Of a DNA stretch of 64,000 nucleotides, positions 36,777 to 45,394 are shown piece after piece. A program made the translations under genes and the position numbers. Each line of letters opens with the position of its first letter. Position 1 is the stretch's first letter. The notes beneath the pieces were generated by a model. The model did not search any database and was not told where the DNA came from. It was given only the letters and a program-made list of their open reading frames with translations. The stretch is from Streptomyces yatensis (lineage in GTDB: Bacteria > Actinomycetota > Actinomycetes > Streptomycetales > Streptomycetaceae): positions 9,982,001-10,046,000 of the forward strand of contig NZ_CP072941.1 in the NCBI RefSeq assembly GCF_018069625.1. Reading direction: 5' to 3'.

Positions 36777-37754
36777 TCAGAACCATTGCGTTTTGTCCAC
36801 GACGTTGATCAGCGGCTGCCCGGCGGCGAACCGCCGCGCGTTCTCCGCGAGCACCTCGAACCGGCGCTCCGAGGCGTGCGGTCCGGCCCCCGCGACATGA
36901 GGTGTGAGCAGCGCTCTGGGGTGCTGCCACAGGGGGTGGTCCGGCGGCAGCGGCTCCTGCTCCATGACGTCGAGGGCGGCGCCCCGCAGGTGTCCCGTTT
37001 CCAAGGCCGTGACCAGGTCGTCGAGCCGGACGATGGGACCGCGGCCGACGTTGATGAGGCAGGCTCCCTGCTTCATCAACGCGATACGGCCGGTGTCCAT
37101 CAGCCCTTCCGTCCGCGGAGTGTGCGGCACGGTCAGGATCACGATGTCCGCCTCGGGAAGGACGCGATCCAGCAGATCGGCGGGCAGGACCCGGTCGAAC
37201 CCCGGCGGCGCCTCGGTGATCCGGGCATCGACGCCCTCCACACGGGTCCCGAACGCGGCGAGCAGCCGCCCCGCCTCGGCACCGACCGCACCCGTACCGA
37301 CGATGAGCGCACGCGCCTCACTGAGTGGCAGGACCCCGCCGTCCGACCAGTCCGGTGCCCAGTTCGCGGCGGCCTGCTCGCGCACATAGTGGGGGAGTTG
37401 CCGGGCCAGAGCCAGGACCAACGCCAGGGTGTGCGTGGCGACATGGTCGGTGTACGTGTCCCGCATATTCGTCACCCGCACCGGATGACGCACGAGCCCA
37501 GGGTGGTAGAAGCCGGGCGGAGGCCCCGCCTGAGGAGCCTGCAACCAGCGCAACTTCCCTGCTCCGTCGAGGAGTTCGGGAGTGAGCGTGCCGTACGCGG
37601 CGTCGGCGCGGGCCAGCGCGGCGCCGACGTCCTCGGGGCCTTCGGGGCAGAGGACCTCGATTCCGGGAACGGCCTCCACGAGCTTGTCGGGCCAGGACCG
37701 CGTCTCGTCCGGCAGCGGGGGGACCATGACGAGGGTGAAGGTGGCTGTGGTCAT
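36777..37754 (-). CDS. D-2-hydroxyacid dehydrogenase
   Basis: 325 residues of the D-isomer-specific 2-hydroxyacid dehydrogenase family. The N-terminal substrate domain has LRWLQAPQAGP. The Rossmann domain has LIVGTGAVGAEAGRLLAAFG (GxGxxG), then CLINVGRGPIVRLDD (the conserved Arg), the catalytic Glu in DVMEQEPLPPDHPLW and His in LLTPHVAGAG. It reduces or oxidises a 2-keto/2-hydroxy acid with NAD(P). It overlaps the upstream gene stop by four bases, so the two products probably act on one substrate. Confidence 0.85.
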   Translation of the reverse strand: MTTATFTLVMVPPLPDETRSWPDKLVEAVPGIEVLCPEGPEDVGAALARADAAYGTLTPELLDGAGKLRWLQAPQAGPPPGFYHPGLVRHPVRVTNMRDTYTDHVATHTLALVLALARQLPHYVREQAAANWAPDWSDGGVLPLSEARALIVGTGAVGAEAGRLLAAFGTRVEGVDARITEAPPGFDRVLPADLLDRVLPEADIVILTVPHTPRTEGLMDTGRIALMKQGACLINVGRGPIVRLDDLVTALETGHLRGAALDVMEQEPLPPDHPLWQHPRALLTPHVAGAGPHASERRFEVLAENARRFAAGQPLINVVDKTQWF

Positions 37755-38983
37755 GCTGCTCCCTCTGCTGTCTGTGCCGTGGTTCCCGTCATGGCTATCA
37801 CCTCTCCCTGCGCGTTGGCCGCGCGCAGCGCCTGGAGCCGGGCGGGCGAGGCCAGGCCCGCGTGGTAGTAGCGAATCCGCTGAGCGCCGGCGGCTCGCAG
37901 CCGCGCCACCCGTCCGGCGAGCTGGGCGGGGTGCTCCTCCAGCACGGACACATTGGCGATGACCGGCCGTGCGCCGCTGCGCACCGCCTCCTCGATGCGG
38001 GCCACCGCCCGGGCTTCGTCGTCCCAGCACTTGAGGACGAAGGCGGTGGCCCGGCCCTCGAAGTGGCCCAGGTCGAGCCCGCTGTCGGGGCCCGTGACCT
38101 GCGGGTCGCCATCCGCCATCAGAAGGATCTCCCGGCCGGGCGCCGCGGCCGCGATCCGTAGCGTCAACTCCTCGATCACGGACTGGCGGTGGCGCAGCAG
38201 AGCCTGTGCCGCCTGCTCGCCCAGCGACTCGGCGAACGCGCTCGGGGCGCGGACACCGCCGCTCATCTCCGCGTCGACGGTGCGGCGCACCGCCCGCGCG
38301 AGACCGGCGGGGTCCGCCCCGGCGGCCTCGATCCCTGTGCGGCACGCGGCGCACAGGCATATCGACAACAGATCCCGGCAGCCCGCGCTCAGATCGGCGC
38401 CCGCTGTCTTCTCATGCCGGCTGCCGTGTTCGAAGCCCAGCCATCCGCACGCCTCCAGCATGAGCGACGGCACCTCGGCGGCGTCGTACCGGGCGCAGAA
38501 GGCCCGGACCAACTGCACCGCGTACGCCGCCACTTCGGGCTGCGCCGGGCACAGGGCATACCCGTATCGTTCGTCGAACGCGTTGCGCACGGTCAGATCG
38601 GGAGCGCTCTCTCCCAGCGCCGTGCTGTGCGTGAGCACCAGCCAGGCCTCGACCCGCAGTCCCTGGTCCCGCAGGGCCGAGGCCGCCGTGCCGAACCGGT
38701 CCGGAGCGTCGACGGCCCAGCTCGGCGCGGAGGGCCGCAGACGGGCGCCGCGCCAGTGGTGTGGGTCCAGCGGGAAGTACGCGGCGGCGTGCGTGGCATG
38801 CACGATGCGGTGGGCGGGGTGGTAGGGCGTCATGGCCCGCACTGAGTGGTAGGCGGCTTGCAGGACCACTGCGCCCATGCCGAGTGAGGCTAAGCGCTCG
38901 GCCGCCGCAGGGTCGCCCACCAGGTCCCAGGTGTAGGCGAAGGTGCCGTTGAGCTCGCAGGAGCCGAGGGGCTGGGTTGTCAC
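37751..38983 (-). CDS. Uncharacterised protein, possible TIM-barrel glycoside hydrolase-like
   Basis: 410 residues, not confidently recognised. The start ELNGTFAYTWDLVGDPAAAE, the early VVLQAAYHS and RIVHATHAAAYFP strands, and later LRVEAWLVLTHSTALG, PSLMLEACGWLGFEHGSRHE and EILLMADGDPQV suggest a (beta/alpha)8 barrel with acidic residues at strand ends. A Cys cluster (SICLCAACRTG) could bind metal. It is cytoplasmic, with no signal peptide. AAGGAG nine bases upstream of the GTG at 38983 sets the start. It is coupled to the hydroxyacid dehydrogenase and divergent from a LacI regulator, which suggests a small catabolic unit. Confidence 0.55.
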   Translation of the reverse strand: MTTQPLGSCELNGTFAYTWDLVGDPAAAERLASLGMGAVVLQAAYHSVRAMTPYHPAHRIVHATHAAAYFPLDPHHWRGARLRPSAPSWAVDAPDRFGTAASALRDQGLRVEAWLVLTHSTALGESAPDLTVRNAFDERYGYALCPAQPEVAAYAVQLVRAFCARYDAAEVPSLMLEACGWLGFEHGSRHEKTAGADLSAGCRDLLSICLCAACRTGIEAAGADPAGLARAVRRTVDAEMSGGVRAPSAFAESLGEQAAQALLRHRQSVIEELTLRIAAAAPGREILLMADGDPQVTGPDSGLDLGHFEGRATAFVLKCWDDEARAVARIEEAVRSGARPVIANVSVLEEHPAQLAGRVARLRAAGAQRIRYYHAGLASPARLQALRAANAQGEVIAMTGTTAQTAEGAA

Positions 38984-39119
38984 GTGGTTCAACTCCTTGG
39001 TGGCGCCGGACTGCCCTGTGGCGAACCGCTGCCGAGCGAAGTTGTGGTCGTTGGTCCCGGCCCTGGTGGCCCTCGGGACTGAAGTGCGCATGACGTTAGG
39101 GCCCATCGGAGGAGTGAGC

Positions 39120-39132
39120 AAGCGTTTTCACG
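39120..39132. promoter_or_regulatory. LacI-family operator copy 1
   Basis: AAGCGTTTTCACG resembles the AAGCGCTTTC-type sites of LacI/GalR repressors. It lies about 137 bp upstream of the unknown-protein start at 38983. Confidence 0.6.
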
Positions 39133-39236
39133 CGAGCTCTTTCCAGGGGTCCCGGCTTGGCGCCCACTAAAGTGGCTCTGACGTGCTGCTTTATACGATC
39201 CGCCGATCTCCGGTGGGGGTGCGGAAAGAACTGAGG

Positions 39237-39249
39237 AAGCGCTTTCACG
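39237..39249. promoter_or_regulatory. LacI-family operator copy 2
   Basis: AAGCGCTTTCACG, twelve of thirteen bases identical to copy 1 and in the same orientation, 117 bp apart and about 107 bp upstream of the lacI-type start. Confidence 0.6.
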
Positions 39250-39355
39250 TCAGAGAAGCCAGGGCCGGAGCGCGGCCCGGGACTGCGGAGGGGATACGCC
39301 GCTGGTGCGCTGAACGACGAACTACCCTGGCGGGACACAAGGGCAGGGGGCTGGA

Positions 39356-40495
39356 TTGGCTACTCCGAAAGTGCCGGAGATGACGGGAAGTCCGGGATCA
39401 TCCGAAGAGCCGGAACTCCCCCCTGCGGCCGGGCTGCCCGATACGCCTGAGAGGTCCGGTGCGGCGGGCGGTTCCGCGGCGAAGAGGGGTGCGCGCCAGC
39501 GGCGTGTGACGATCACCGATGTCGGCACGGCGGCAGGGGTGTCCGCCGCTACCGTCTCCCGTGTGCTCAACGGCACCGCCCGGGTCGATCCCGAGCTGGC
39601 GCGCCGGGTGCACAGCGCGGTCGCCGCACTGGGCTATCGCCCCAATGCCGCTGCCCAGGGCCTGGCGCGCGGCGAGGCCGGGGCCATCGGCGTGCTCGTG
39701 CCCGACCTGTCCAACCCGTACTTTCCGGATGTGCTGAAATCCGTCTCCGCCGTCGCCCGCCGGCACGGGCGGCGGGTGATGGTGATGGAGTCGGACGAGG
39801 ACGCGGCGAGTGAGTACGAGCTCGCCGAGGACCTGATGCGCTGTTGTGACGGCGTACTGCTCTGTTCTCCTCGCATGGACCGCACGGCGCTCGTCGATCT
39901 GGCTCTCCGTGGCCACCCTGTGGTGCTGGTCAACCGGATCGTCCCCGGGCTGAGCATCCCCTCGGTCTCGGCCGATTTCTACGGAGGAATGACCCTCGTC
40001 TGCGGTCATCTCACCCAGCTCGGCCATCGCCGGGTGGCCTATCTGAGCGGGCCCGAAGCGTCCTGGGCCAATGCGGAACGCATCCGGGCCTTCGAGGCCG
40101 CGGCGGCCTTCGGTATCGACGTCACGGTCATCCCGTGCGGCCATACGGCGCGGCATGGCTACGACGCGGCCGACGCGGTGCGGGAGCGCGGTGTCAGCGC
40201 CGTGGTCGCGTACAACGACCTGGTGGCATTCGGTGCGATGGCGGCGTTGGAGGAGTCGGGCCTGCGGATCCCCGACGACCTGTCGGTGATCGGCTGCGAT
40301 GACATCTCCGTTGACGACCTGCCCAGTTCGCGCCGCCTCACCACGGCCTCGATGGCCCGGGACGAACTGGGCAGGCAGGCCGCCCAGCGACTGGAATCCT
40401 TGATGGCCGCCGACGGTGACACCGAACCGCGATCCCTTCCGATGGAGCTTCGCGTACGGCTCACCAGCGCGCCGCCCGCGGTATCGCCGGGCTGA
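39356..40495 (+). CDS. LacI-family transcriptional regulator
   Basis: About 379 residues. After an unusually long Pro/Ser/Gly-rich leader (about 48 residues) the HTH reads RVTITDVGTAAGVSAATVSR, then VLNGTARVDPELARRVHSAV and the hinge RPNAAAQGLARG. The sugar-sensing domain has IGVLVPDLSNPYFPDVLKSV, LGHRRVAYLSGP, AVVAYNDLVAFGAM and SVIGCDDISVDDL. A TTG start with GGGGG upstream is likely; an in-frame ATG at 39380 is possible. It should control the divergent pair through the two AAGCGYTTTCACG sites. Confidence 0.87.
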   Translation: MATPKVPEMTGSPGSSEEPELPPAAGLPDTPERSGAAGGSAAKRGARQRRVTITDVGTAAGVSAATVSRVLNGTARVDPELARRVHSAVAALGYRPNAAAQGLARGEAGAIGVLVPDLSNPYFPDVLKSVSAVARRHGRRVMVMESDEDAASEYELAEDLMRCCDGVLLCSPRMDRTALVDLALRGHPVVLVNRIVPGLSIPSVSADFYGGMTLVCGHLTQLGHRRVAYLSGPEASWANAERIRAFEAAAAFGIDVTVIPCGHTARHGYDAADAVRERGVSAVVAYNDLVAFGAMAALEESGLRIPDDLSVIGCDDISVDDLPSSRRLTTASMARDELGRQAAQRLESLMAADGDTEPRSLPMELRVRLTSAPPAVSPG

Positions 40496-40512
40496 GGGCG
40501 GGGATCCCGGCG

Positions 40513-41154
40513 TCAGCTGATGTCGATGGAGGCGCCCGCGGCCAGCCGGTGGTAGCGGGCCCCGATGCCGGGGCCGTTGTCGCCCAGGAATCCGCCGACC
40601 ATGGCGGTGCCGACGTCATTGAGGGCGCCGTCGTGGATGGCGTAGGTGTCCTGCGGGGCCACCTCTCGTACGTAGTCGATCAGCTGCCCGGTGGTGGACC
40701 AGGGGCCGTGTACGGGCAGCAGCAGGGTGTCGACGGTGGCGTCCGGGACGGTGAGCGCGTCTCCCGGGTGGAAGAGGGCGTCGTCGATGAGGAAGCCGAT
40801 GTTGCCGATGGGCGGGATATCGGGGTGGATGACCGCGTGCCACGTGCCGTAGACCTTCACATCGAAACCGGCCGCGGTGAAGGTCTCGCCCTCGCCGACG
40901 GCGGTGACCCGGGAGGCGAGGCCGTCCAGTTGCCTGGCGACGGGCGTATTGGTCCAGATGTGCAGGGCCGGGTTGTTCTCCGCGGCCTTGCGGAGCGTCT
41001 CCTCGGAGAAGTGGTCGACGTGTTCATGGGTGACCAGGACCGCGTCCGCGCCGTCCAGCGCGTGCGGTTCGGTGAGGCCGCCCGGGTCCACGACCAGGTG
41101 GCGGTCGTCCTTCTCGATGCGGACGCAGGCGTGGCCGAACTTGGTGAGTCGCAT
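40513..41154 (-). CDS. MBL-fold metallo-hydrolase (UlaG-like)
   Basis: 213 residues. The start MRLTKFGHACVRIEKDDRHL is typical of UlaG-like lactonase/hydrolase proteins. Metal ligands are visible in VTHEHVDHF (HxHxDH), GTWHAVIHPD, FHPGDALTV and PVHGPW. The substrate is unknown. AGGGG precedes the ATG. It is divergent from a MarR gene, with a cluster of TGTACA-centred palindromes between them, so it is the likely repressed target. Confidence 0.84.
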   Translation of the reverse strand: MRLTKFGHACVRIEKDDRHLVVDPGGLTEPHALDGADAVLVTHEHVDHFSEETLRKAAENNPALHIWTNTPVARQLDGLASRVTAVGEGETFTAAGFDVKVYGTWHAVIHPDIPPIGNIGFLIDDALFHPGDALTVPDATVDTLLLPVHGPWSTTGQLIDYVREVAPQDTYAIHDGALNDVGTAMVGGFLGDNGPGIGARYHRLAAGASIDIS

Positions 41155-41179
41155 AGTGGGCCCCTTGATCCCTTCCTGA

Positions 41180-41230
41180 AACTGTACAACCTGGGTGTGC
41201 AACTTAACTGTACAACTAAGTTGTACAACT
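41180..41230. promoter_or_regulatory. MarR operator cluster with three GTACAAC elements
   Basis: Contains the perfect palindrome AGTTGTACAACT (41219-41230) and two imperfect copies, AACTGTACAACT (41206-41217) and AACTGTACAAC (41180-41190), with another GTGCAACTT half-site between. It lies 26 bp from the MBL start and 29 bp from the MarR start. Confidence 0.75.
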
Positions 41231-41259
41231 CAGATTCAAGACATGGGTAGGGTGGGGTC

Positions 41260-41685
41260 ATGGAAGACGACGCACTGGCCGAAGACCTGCGGCAGGCCAT
41301 CGGGGAACTCGTCCGTGCCGTGCGGGCCGCCGACACCATGCCCTCGGGTGAAGCCGCCATCCTCGGCCACCTCGACCGCGGCGGCCCGCAGACCACGGCC
41401 GACCTCGCGCACCGGCGCGGCGTGACCCACCAGTCGGCCGCCAAGTCCGTCAAGGAACTGCTCGGCGCCGGGCTGGTGCGTACCGAACCTCATCCCAGCG
41501 ACGGCCGCAAGCTCCTGCTGGACATCACCGACACGGGCCGCGCTCGCCTCCGGCAAGAGCGCGCGCAGCGCGCCACTTCGCTGGGCGCCGCCATCGGCGA
41601 CGCGCTCAGCCCCGATGAACAGCGGCGGCTGCGCGACTGTGTGCCCCTGCTGACCCGCCTGACCACTCACCTCACGGGAAAGTGA
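41260..41685 (+). CDS. MarR-family transcriptional regulator
   Basis: 141 residues. Winged helix with SGEAAILGHLDRGGPQTTAD, LAHRRGVTHQSAAKSVKELL, GAGLVRTEPHPSDGRKLLL (the DGR wing) and ITDTGRARLRQER. It probably represses itself and the divergent MBL-fold gene through the GTACAAC cluster. The ligand is unknown. Confidence 0.85.
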   Translation: MEDDALAEDLRQAIGELVRAVRAADTMPSGEAAILGHLDRGGPQTTADLAHRRGVTHQSAAKSVKELLGAGLVRTEPHPSDGRKLLLDITDTGRARLRQERAQRATSLGAAIGDALSPDEQRRLRDCVPLLTRLTTHLTGK

Positions 41686-41745
41686 TCGTGGTTGGACGGG
41701 AACTCAGGACGCCCGCGTCAGGATGCCCATGTCAGGACGTGTGTG

Positions 41746-42117
41746 TCAGGACGCCCGTGACAGGACGAGCTTGGCCTTGTGGCCGCTGACCGACTGCACC
41801 CGGATGCTCAGGCTGTTGAGCCTGACGGTGCCGCCAGGACTGGTGCTGCCGCTCAGGCGCGCGCCGCCCGTAGTGGTGGCCGACATCTTCACGGACCGGG
41901 AGCTGATGTGGGTGATCCGGAGCTTCCCGAAGCCGAACCGGTGGCTGTCGACCGTGATGTTGGTGGGCCTCGACACGGTGGTCGTGCACCGCCCGTCGTA
42001 GCACGGCCCGTGGGCGGCGGCCTGCGCCACCGGCGCCATCAGCCCGAGTCCCAGTGTGCCCGCCAGAGTCATGGTCGCGGCGGCCGTCGCGGTCGTCCAG
42101 CGCCTACCGATACCCAT
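41746..42117 (-). CDS. Small secreted protein of unknown function
   Basis: 123 residues. A Sec signal peptide (GRRWTTATAAATMTLAGTLG, LGLMAPVAQAAA) with cleavage expected near residue 33. The mature part has a Cys pair (GPCYDGRCTTTV) and a run of beta strands (ITVDSHRFGFGKLRITHISS, GTVRLNSLSIRVQSVSG) that suggests a small beta-sandwich. AGGAGG eight bases upstream sets the ATG. No family recognised. Confidence 0.7.
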   Translation of the reverse strand: MGIGRRWTTATAAATMTLAGTLGLGLMAPVAQAAAHGPCYDGRCTTTVSRPTNITVDSHRFGFGKLRITHISSRSVKMSATTTGGARLSGSTSPGGTVRLNSLSIRVQSVSGHKAKLVLSRAS

Positions 42118-42240
42118 CAGTTGGACCTCCTGTGTCGGGGATTCCTGCGCGGCATTTCTAACCCGCGGGCCCTGGGACCGCTCCCGAGGAGGCGCCCGAC
42201 TGGCCGTCACCCCTTCGCTGCCACCGTTCGTGACGCGGCT

Positions 42241-43263
42241 TCAGCCCAGGGCGATCCGGGCGGCGACCGGCAGGTGGTCGCTGCCGGTGGCGGGCAGGGT
42301 GCGGATCTGGCGGACAGCCGCCGAACGGGCCATGACCTGGTCGATCCGGGCCAGCGGGAAACCCGCGGGGAAGCTGAAGGCCAGGCCCCGCTCCGCGACG
42401 TTCATCCGTGAGGTCAGCGGGGCCAGCCCACGGTCGTCGACCGTGCCGTTGAGGTCGCCCAGCAGGATCAGCCGATTCCGCTTCTCGGCGGCTATGGCCT
42501 TGCCCAACAGGCCGGCGCTCTCGTCACGCCAGGAGGACGCGAGGCCACTCGCCCCGACGCGGACCGACGGCAGATGCGCGACGTACGCCGCGATCTCGCC
42601 CCGCGGCGTACGGACCACGGTCCGCAGCCCGCGGCTCCATGTCTCCGTGATCCCCCGGGGTTTGATGTCCAACGGCCGGGCGTCGGTGAGCGGATGCCTC
42701 GACCAGAGTCCGACGGTGCCCCGGACGGCGTGGTACGGGTAGTCCGGGGCGAGGGTCTTCTCGTAGAGGGGCAGCGCGGCGGGCACCAGCTCCTCCAGCG
42801 CGATGAGATCGGGCCCGGCGTCGGCCAGGGTGCGGGCCGTACCCGCCGGGTCGGTGTTCTCGTCGCTGACGTTGTGCTGCACCACGACCAGGTCATGCGG
42901 GCCGGGCTTCGCCGCGGGCAGGAGCAGCCCGCCGAAGAGGTACGTCCAGGCCGCCACCGGCAGGAGCAGGGCCAGCAGCGCGATGGCCGAACGGCGCAGC
43001 AGCGCCAGGCCGAGCAGCACCACGACCACCAGGCCGAGCCATGGCAGGAACGCTTCCAGCAAACTGCTTAGGCGCGCCACGGAGTTGGGCACCGCCCGGT
43101 GGAACGCCAGCAGCCCGGCCGTCAGCACCGCCAGTCCGGCGAGCACCCGCCCCCGCGTCCACGGCGACCCGCCCCGAGCCCAGCGCGCCACCCGGCGTAC
43201 CACCCGCCGGGGCGCCGCCGCCCGCACCGGCGACGCCGCGCCGCTGTCCGCCTGCTCCACCAT
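42241..43263 (-). CDS. Membrane-anchored endonuclease/exonuclease/phosphatase family protein
   Basis: 340 residues: a basic N-terminus, three transmembrane helices (about 35-115), then an EEP domain with VVQHNVSDEN, IALEELVPAAL, GLWSRHPLTDAR, ILLGDLNGT and GSDHLPVAARI. These carry the Asn, Glu, Asp-x-Asn and Asp-His catalytic residues. The topology puts the hydrolase domain outside the membrane, as in secreted DNase or phosphodiesterase-like proteins of streptomycetes. The start is set at MVEQADSG; the frame extends upstream without a ribosome site. Confidence 0.82.
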   Translation of the reverse strand: MVEQADSGAASPVRAAAPRRVVRRVARWARGGSPWTRGRVLAGLAVLTAGLLAFHRAVPNSVARLSSLLEAFLPWLGLVVVVLLGLALLRRSAIALLALLLPVAAWTYLFGGLLLPAAKPGPHDLVVVQHNVSDENTDPAGTARTLADAGPDLIALEELVPAALPLYEKTLAPDYPYHAVRGTVGLWSRHPLTDARPLDIKPRGITETWSRGLRTVVRTPRGEIAAYVAHLPSVRVGASGLASSWRDESAGLLGKAIAAEKRNRLILLGDLNGTVDDRGLAPLTSRMNVAERGLAFSFPAGFPLARIDQVMARSAAVRQIRTLPATGSDHLPVAARIALG

Positions 43264-43409
43264 GGTTTTCCGTCCGTTCGATTCCGCACCCCAAGACGGG
43301 CCACCAGGCGCATCGGTTTCCGGAGCGGGGGGTGAAATTCCGGTGGGAGTGGCCCGCAGGCTTCCTGGGATCGGATCCTGTCCTTCCCCAGCGGAATTCC
43401 GGAAGGGCC

Positions 43410-43481
43410 GCACGCGGGATTGCCACGGGTCGGCGCGCCGGGGCAGCACGCGGGATTGCCGCGGGTCAGCGCGCCAGGGCC
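43410..43481. repeat. Tandem 36-bp duplication at the 3' end of the fructosamine kinase gene
   Basis: Units 43410-43445 and 43446-43481 share 32 of 36 bases (GCACGCGGGATTGCC start). The right unit contains the stop codon of the kinase gene; in the left unit the same triplet is TCG instead of TCA on the plus strand, so it no longer encodes a stop. Confidence 0.8.
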
Positions 43482-44347
43482 GCCCGGGCCACCGTGAGTG
43501 CCTGCCCGGCGTAGCCGCGGCCGAACAGCACGGTGTGCACCAGCAGGGGGAAGAGCTGGTGCAGCCCGATGCGGTCGGCCCAGCCCTCCGCGAGCGGCGC
43601 CACGTCCTGGTAGCCGTCCAGCACCTGATCGAGATGGGGGCAGCCGAACAGGTGGAGCATCGCCAGATCGGTCTCCCGGTGGCCACCGTGCGCGGCCGGG
43701 TCGATCAGCCACGCCTGTCCGTCGGTGCCCCACAGGACATTGCCGTTCCACAGGTCGCCGTGCAGCTGGGCGGGTGGCTCGGCGGGTCCGGCCAGCTCGG
43801 GCAGCCGCTCGCATGCGCGCTCGATCACCTCGGCCTCGCCGTGGCGCACCGTACCGTCGTCGACGGCGCGGCGCAGATAGGGCAGCACCCGGTGTTCGGC
43901 GTACCAGCGCGGCCAGTCGGAGCCCGGGACGTTGCGCATCGGGGCCAGCCCGATGTACGCGTCCGTGGGTCCGTCGGGCGGCGGGGCGCCGAACGCGGGC
44001 GCGCCGACGGCGTGCAGGGCGGCCAGGTCGCGGCCGAACCGGGCCGCTGCCCGGGTGCCCGGTCTGCCGACCGGCACCTGGTCGGTGACCAGCCAGTCCT
44101 GGTCGTGGCCGTGCACCACCGGGACGCGGACCGTGCCCGCGTCGGCCAGCCAGCGCAGCCCCGCCGCTTCGGCCGGTGCCGCGCCGGGACCGTCGCCCCG
44201 TTTGACCATCACTGTCTGCCCGCCGTCGAGGGTGACTTCGGTGAGCGTTGCGGACAGCCGCCGCCGGCCGGTCACCGGGCGGCCGGTGAGGCGGGCCGCG
44301 GCGGCCCCGGGGTCCTCGCCCGCCTCGGCCGCCGGACGGGCACTCAT
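43466..44347 (-). CDS. Fructosamine kinase family protein
   Basis: 293 residues of the fructosamine-3-kinase/APH-like fold. Motifs: TEVTLDGGQTVMVKRG (ATP lysine), AEAAGLRWLADAGTVRVPVV, the catalytic loop PAQLHGDLWNGNVLW and the metal motif WLIDPAAHGGHRETDLAML. It phosphorylates Amadori products on protein amines so that they break down (deglycation). Its ATG overlaps the tyrosine phosphatase stop by four bases. Confidence 0.87.
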   Translation of the reverse strand: MSARPAAEAGEDPGAAAARLTGRPVTGRRRLSATLTEVTLDGGQTVMVKRGDGPGAAPAEAAGLRWLADAGTVRVPVVHGHDQDWLVTDQVPVGRPGTRAAARFGRDLAALHAVGAPAFGAPPPDGPTDAYIGLAPMRNVPGSDWPRWYAEHRVLPYLRRAVDDGTVRHGEAEVIERACERLPELAGPAEPPAQLHGDLWNGNVLWGTDGQAWLIDPAAHGGHRETDLAMLHLFGCPHLDQVLDGYQDVAPLAEGWADRIGLHQLFPLLVHTVLFGRGYAGQALTVARAALAR

Positions 44348-44808
44348 GAGCCGAGGCGCTCGCGCACCCAGGCCAGCAGGCCGGGCATCGCGGCTTCGAT
44401 CATGGCCAGCACCTCGTCGAACCCCTCCGGGCCGCCGTAGTACGGGTCGGGCACATCCAGGTCATCGGTCGCGTCCGGGTCGAAGGACCGCAGCATCCTG
44501 ACCCGGGACGGATCGTCGACCAGCCGGCGCAGCGCCTTCTCGTGGCCGCGGTCCATCGCCAGGAACAGATCGGCGTCCCTGTGCTCGGCACCGATCTGGG
44601 CCGCGACATGCTCGACCGGATAGCCGTGCCGCGCCAGCAGTTCCCCGGCCCGTTGATCGATGGGCTCACCGGCGTGCCAGGGGCCGATGCCCGCGCTGGT
44701 GACCCGTACCGCGCCGTCGAGTCCGGCCCGGCGCAGATGCTCGGCGAAGACCAGCGCGGCGGACGGCGACCGGCAGATGTTCCCGCTGCAGACGAAGCAG
44801 ATGTGCAC
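44344..44808 (-). CDS. Low-molecular-weight protein-tyrosine phosphatase
   Basis: About 154 residues. The N-terminal P-loop CSGNICRS (Cys7 to Arg13 of CX5R) and the general-acid loop DVPDPYYGG are intact, so it should be active. GTG at 44808 (start VHICFV) and GTG at 44814 (VAVHICFV) are both possible. Streptomyces homologues (PtpA type) affect secondary metabolism. It is coupled to fructosamine kinase by an ATGA overlap, a pairing seen in other actinomycetes. Confidence 0.88.
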   Translation of the reverse strand: MHICFVCSGNICRSPSAALVFAEHLRRAGLDGAVRVTSAGIGPWHAGEPIDQRAGELLARHGYPVEHVAAQIGAEHRDADLFLAMDRGHEKALRRLVDDPSRVRMLRSFDPDATDDLDVPDPYYGGPEGFDEVLAMIEAAMPGLLAWVRERLGS

Positions 44809-44893
44809 GGCCACCAGGGTAGGGCCTGGCTCCCCGGTGGAGCAGGGGGCGGGGCGGCCGGGGGGAAGCCCGGGCAAGCCGGGGCCGCGCGGC

Positions 44894-45235
44894 TCACCCC
44901 GCCCAGGGCTTGTCCACCAGTGGTGTCCGGAACCACTCCACACCTCCGGTGGTCTCATCGCGCCGCAGGTCCAGCATGTGGCCACCGGGCCGGTCCGAGG
45001 CCCTGGCGATCGCGCTCACCAGGTGCTCGGCGAGGTCGGGACCCTCGGTGTCGTCCATGTCGTCGACAGGCGCACCGGCCCGTACGTCCTGACGGACCTC
45101 GTCACCGTTGTGGAGGGTCAGGACCAGGTGCTGGGGCGTCTTCCTGTCCCATCTGACCTGCTCGATGATGTCGGCGCGCACCATTCGGCTGCCGAACGTC
45201 GCGCTGCTCACGCGTACCCACACATCGGGCGTCAT
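44894..45235 (-). CDS. Conserved hypothetical protein
   Basis: 113 residues, soluble, no recognised family. Pattern: a beta-rich N-terminal half (WVRVSSATFGSRMVRADIIE, QHLVLTLHNGDEVRQDV) resembling small SH3-like or PH-like barrels, then an amphipathic helix (EGPDLAEHLVSAIARASDR) and a polar tail. The start is taken at MTPDVWV; an upstream in-frame ATG would add eight residues. Confidence 0.5.
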   Translation of the reverse strand: MTPDVWVRVSSATFGSRMVRADIIEQVRWDRKTPQHLVLTLHNGDEVRQDVRAGAPVDDMDDTEGPDLAEHLVSAIARASDRPGGHMLDLRRDETTGGVEWFRTPLVDKPWAG

Positions 45236-45394
45236 CACGGCCGCCCCGCGCGTCGGCACCGGTGTTCCGCACCCACCATCACGGCTTCCTCCTGCAGAGC
45301 CGATGCTTCTTTCCGTGGAGGCTGCTCCTCCTGTCGCAGCGCCGGACCATCCCGTCGTTCCAGACCTTCCCGTTGTACCGGACGGAGCCCGGCG

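Larger units (their letters stand above)
38984..39355. other. Divergent intergenic region with two LacI-type operators
   Basis: About 370 bp between a minus-strand operon start and a plus-strand lacI-type gene. The only structured elements seen are two copies of AAGCGYTTTCACG at 39120 and 39237. No coding frame is supported. Confidence 0.7.
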
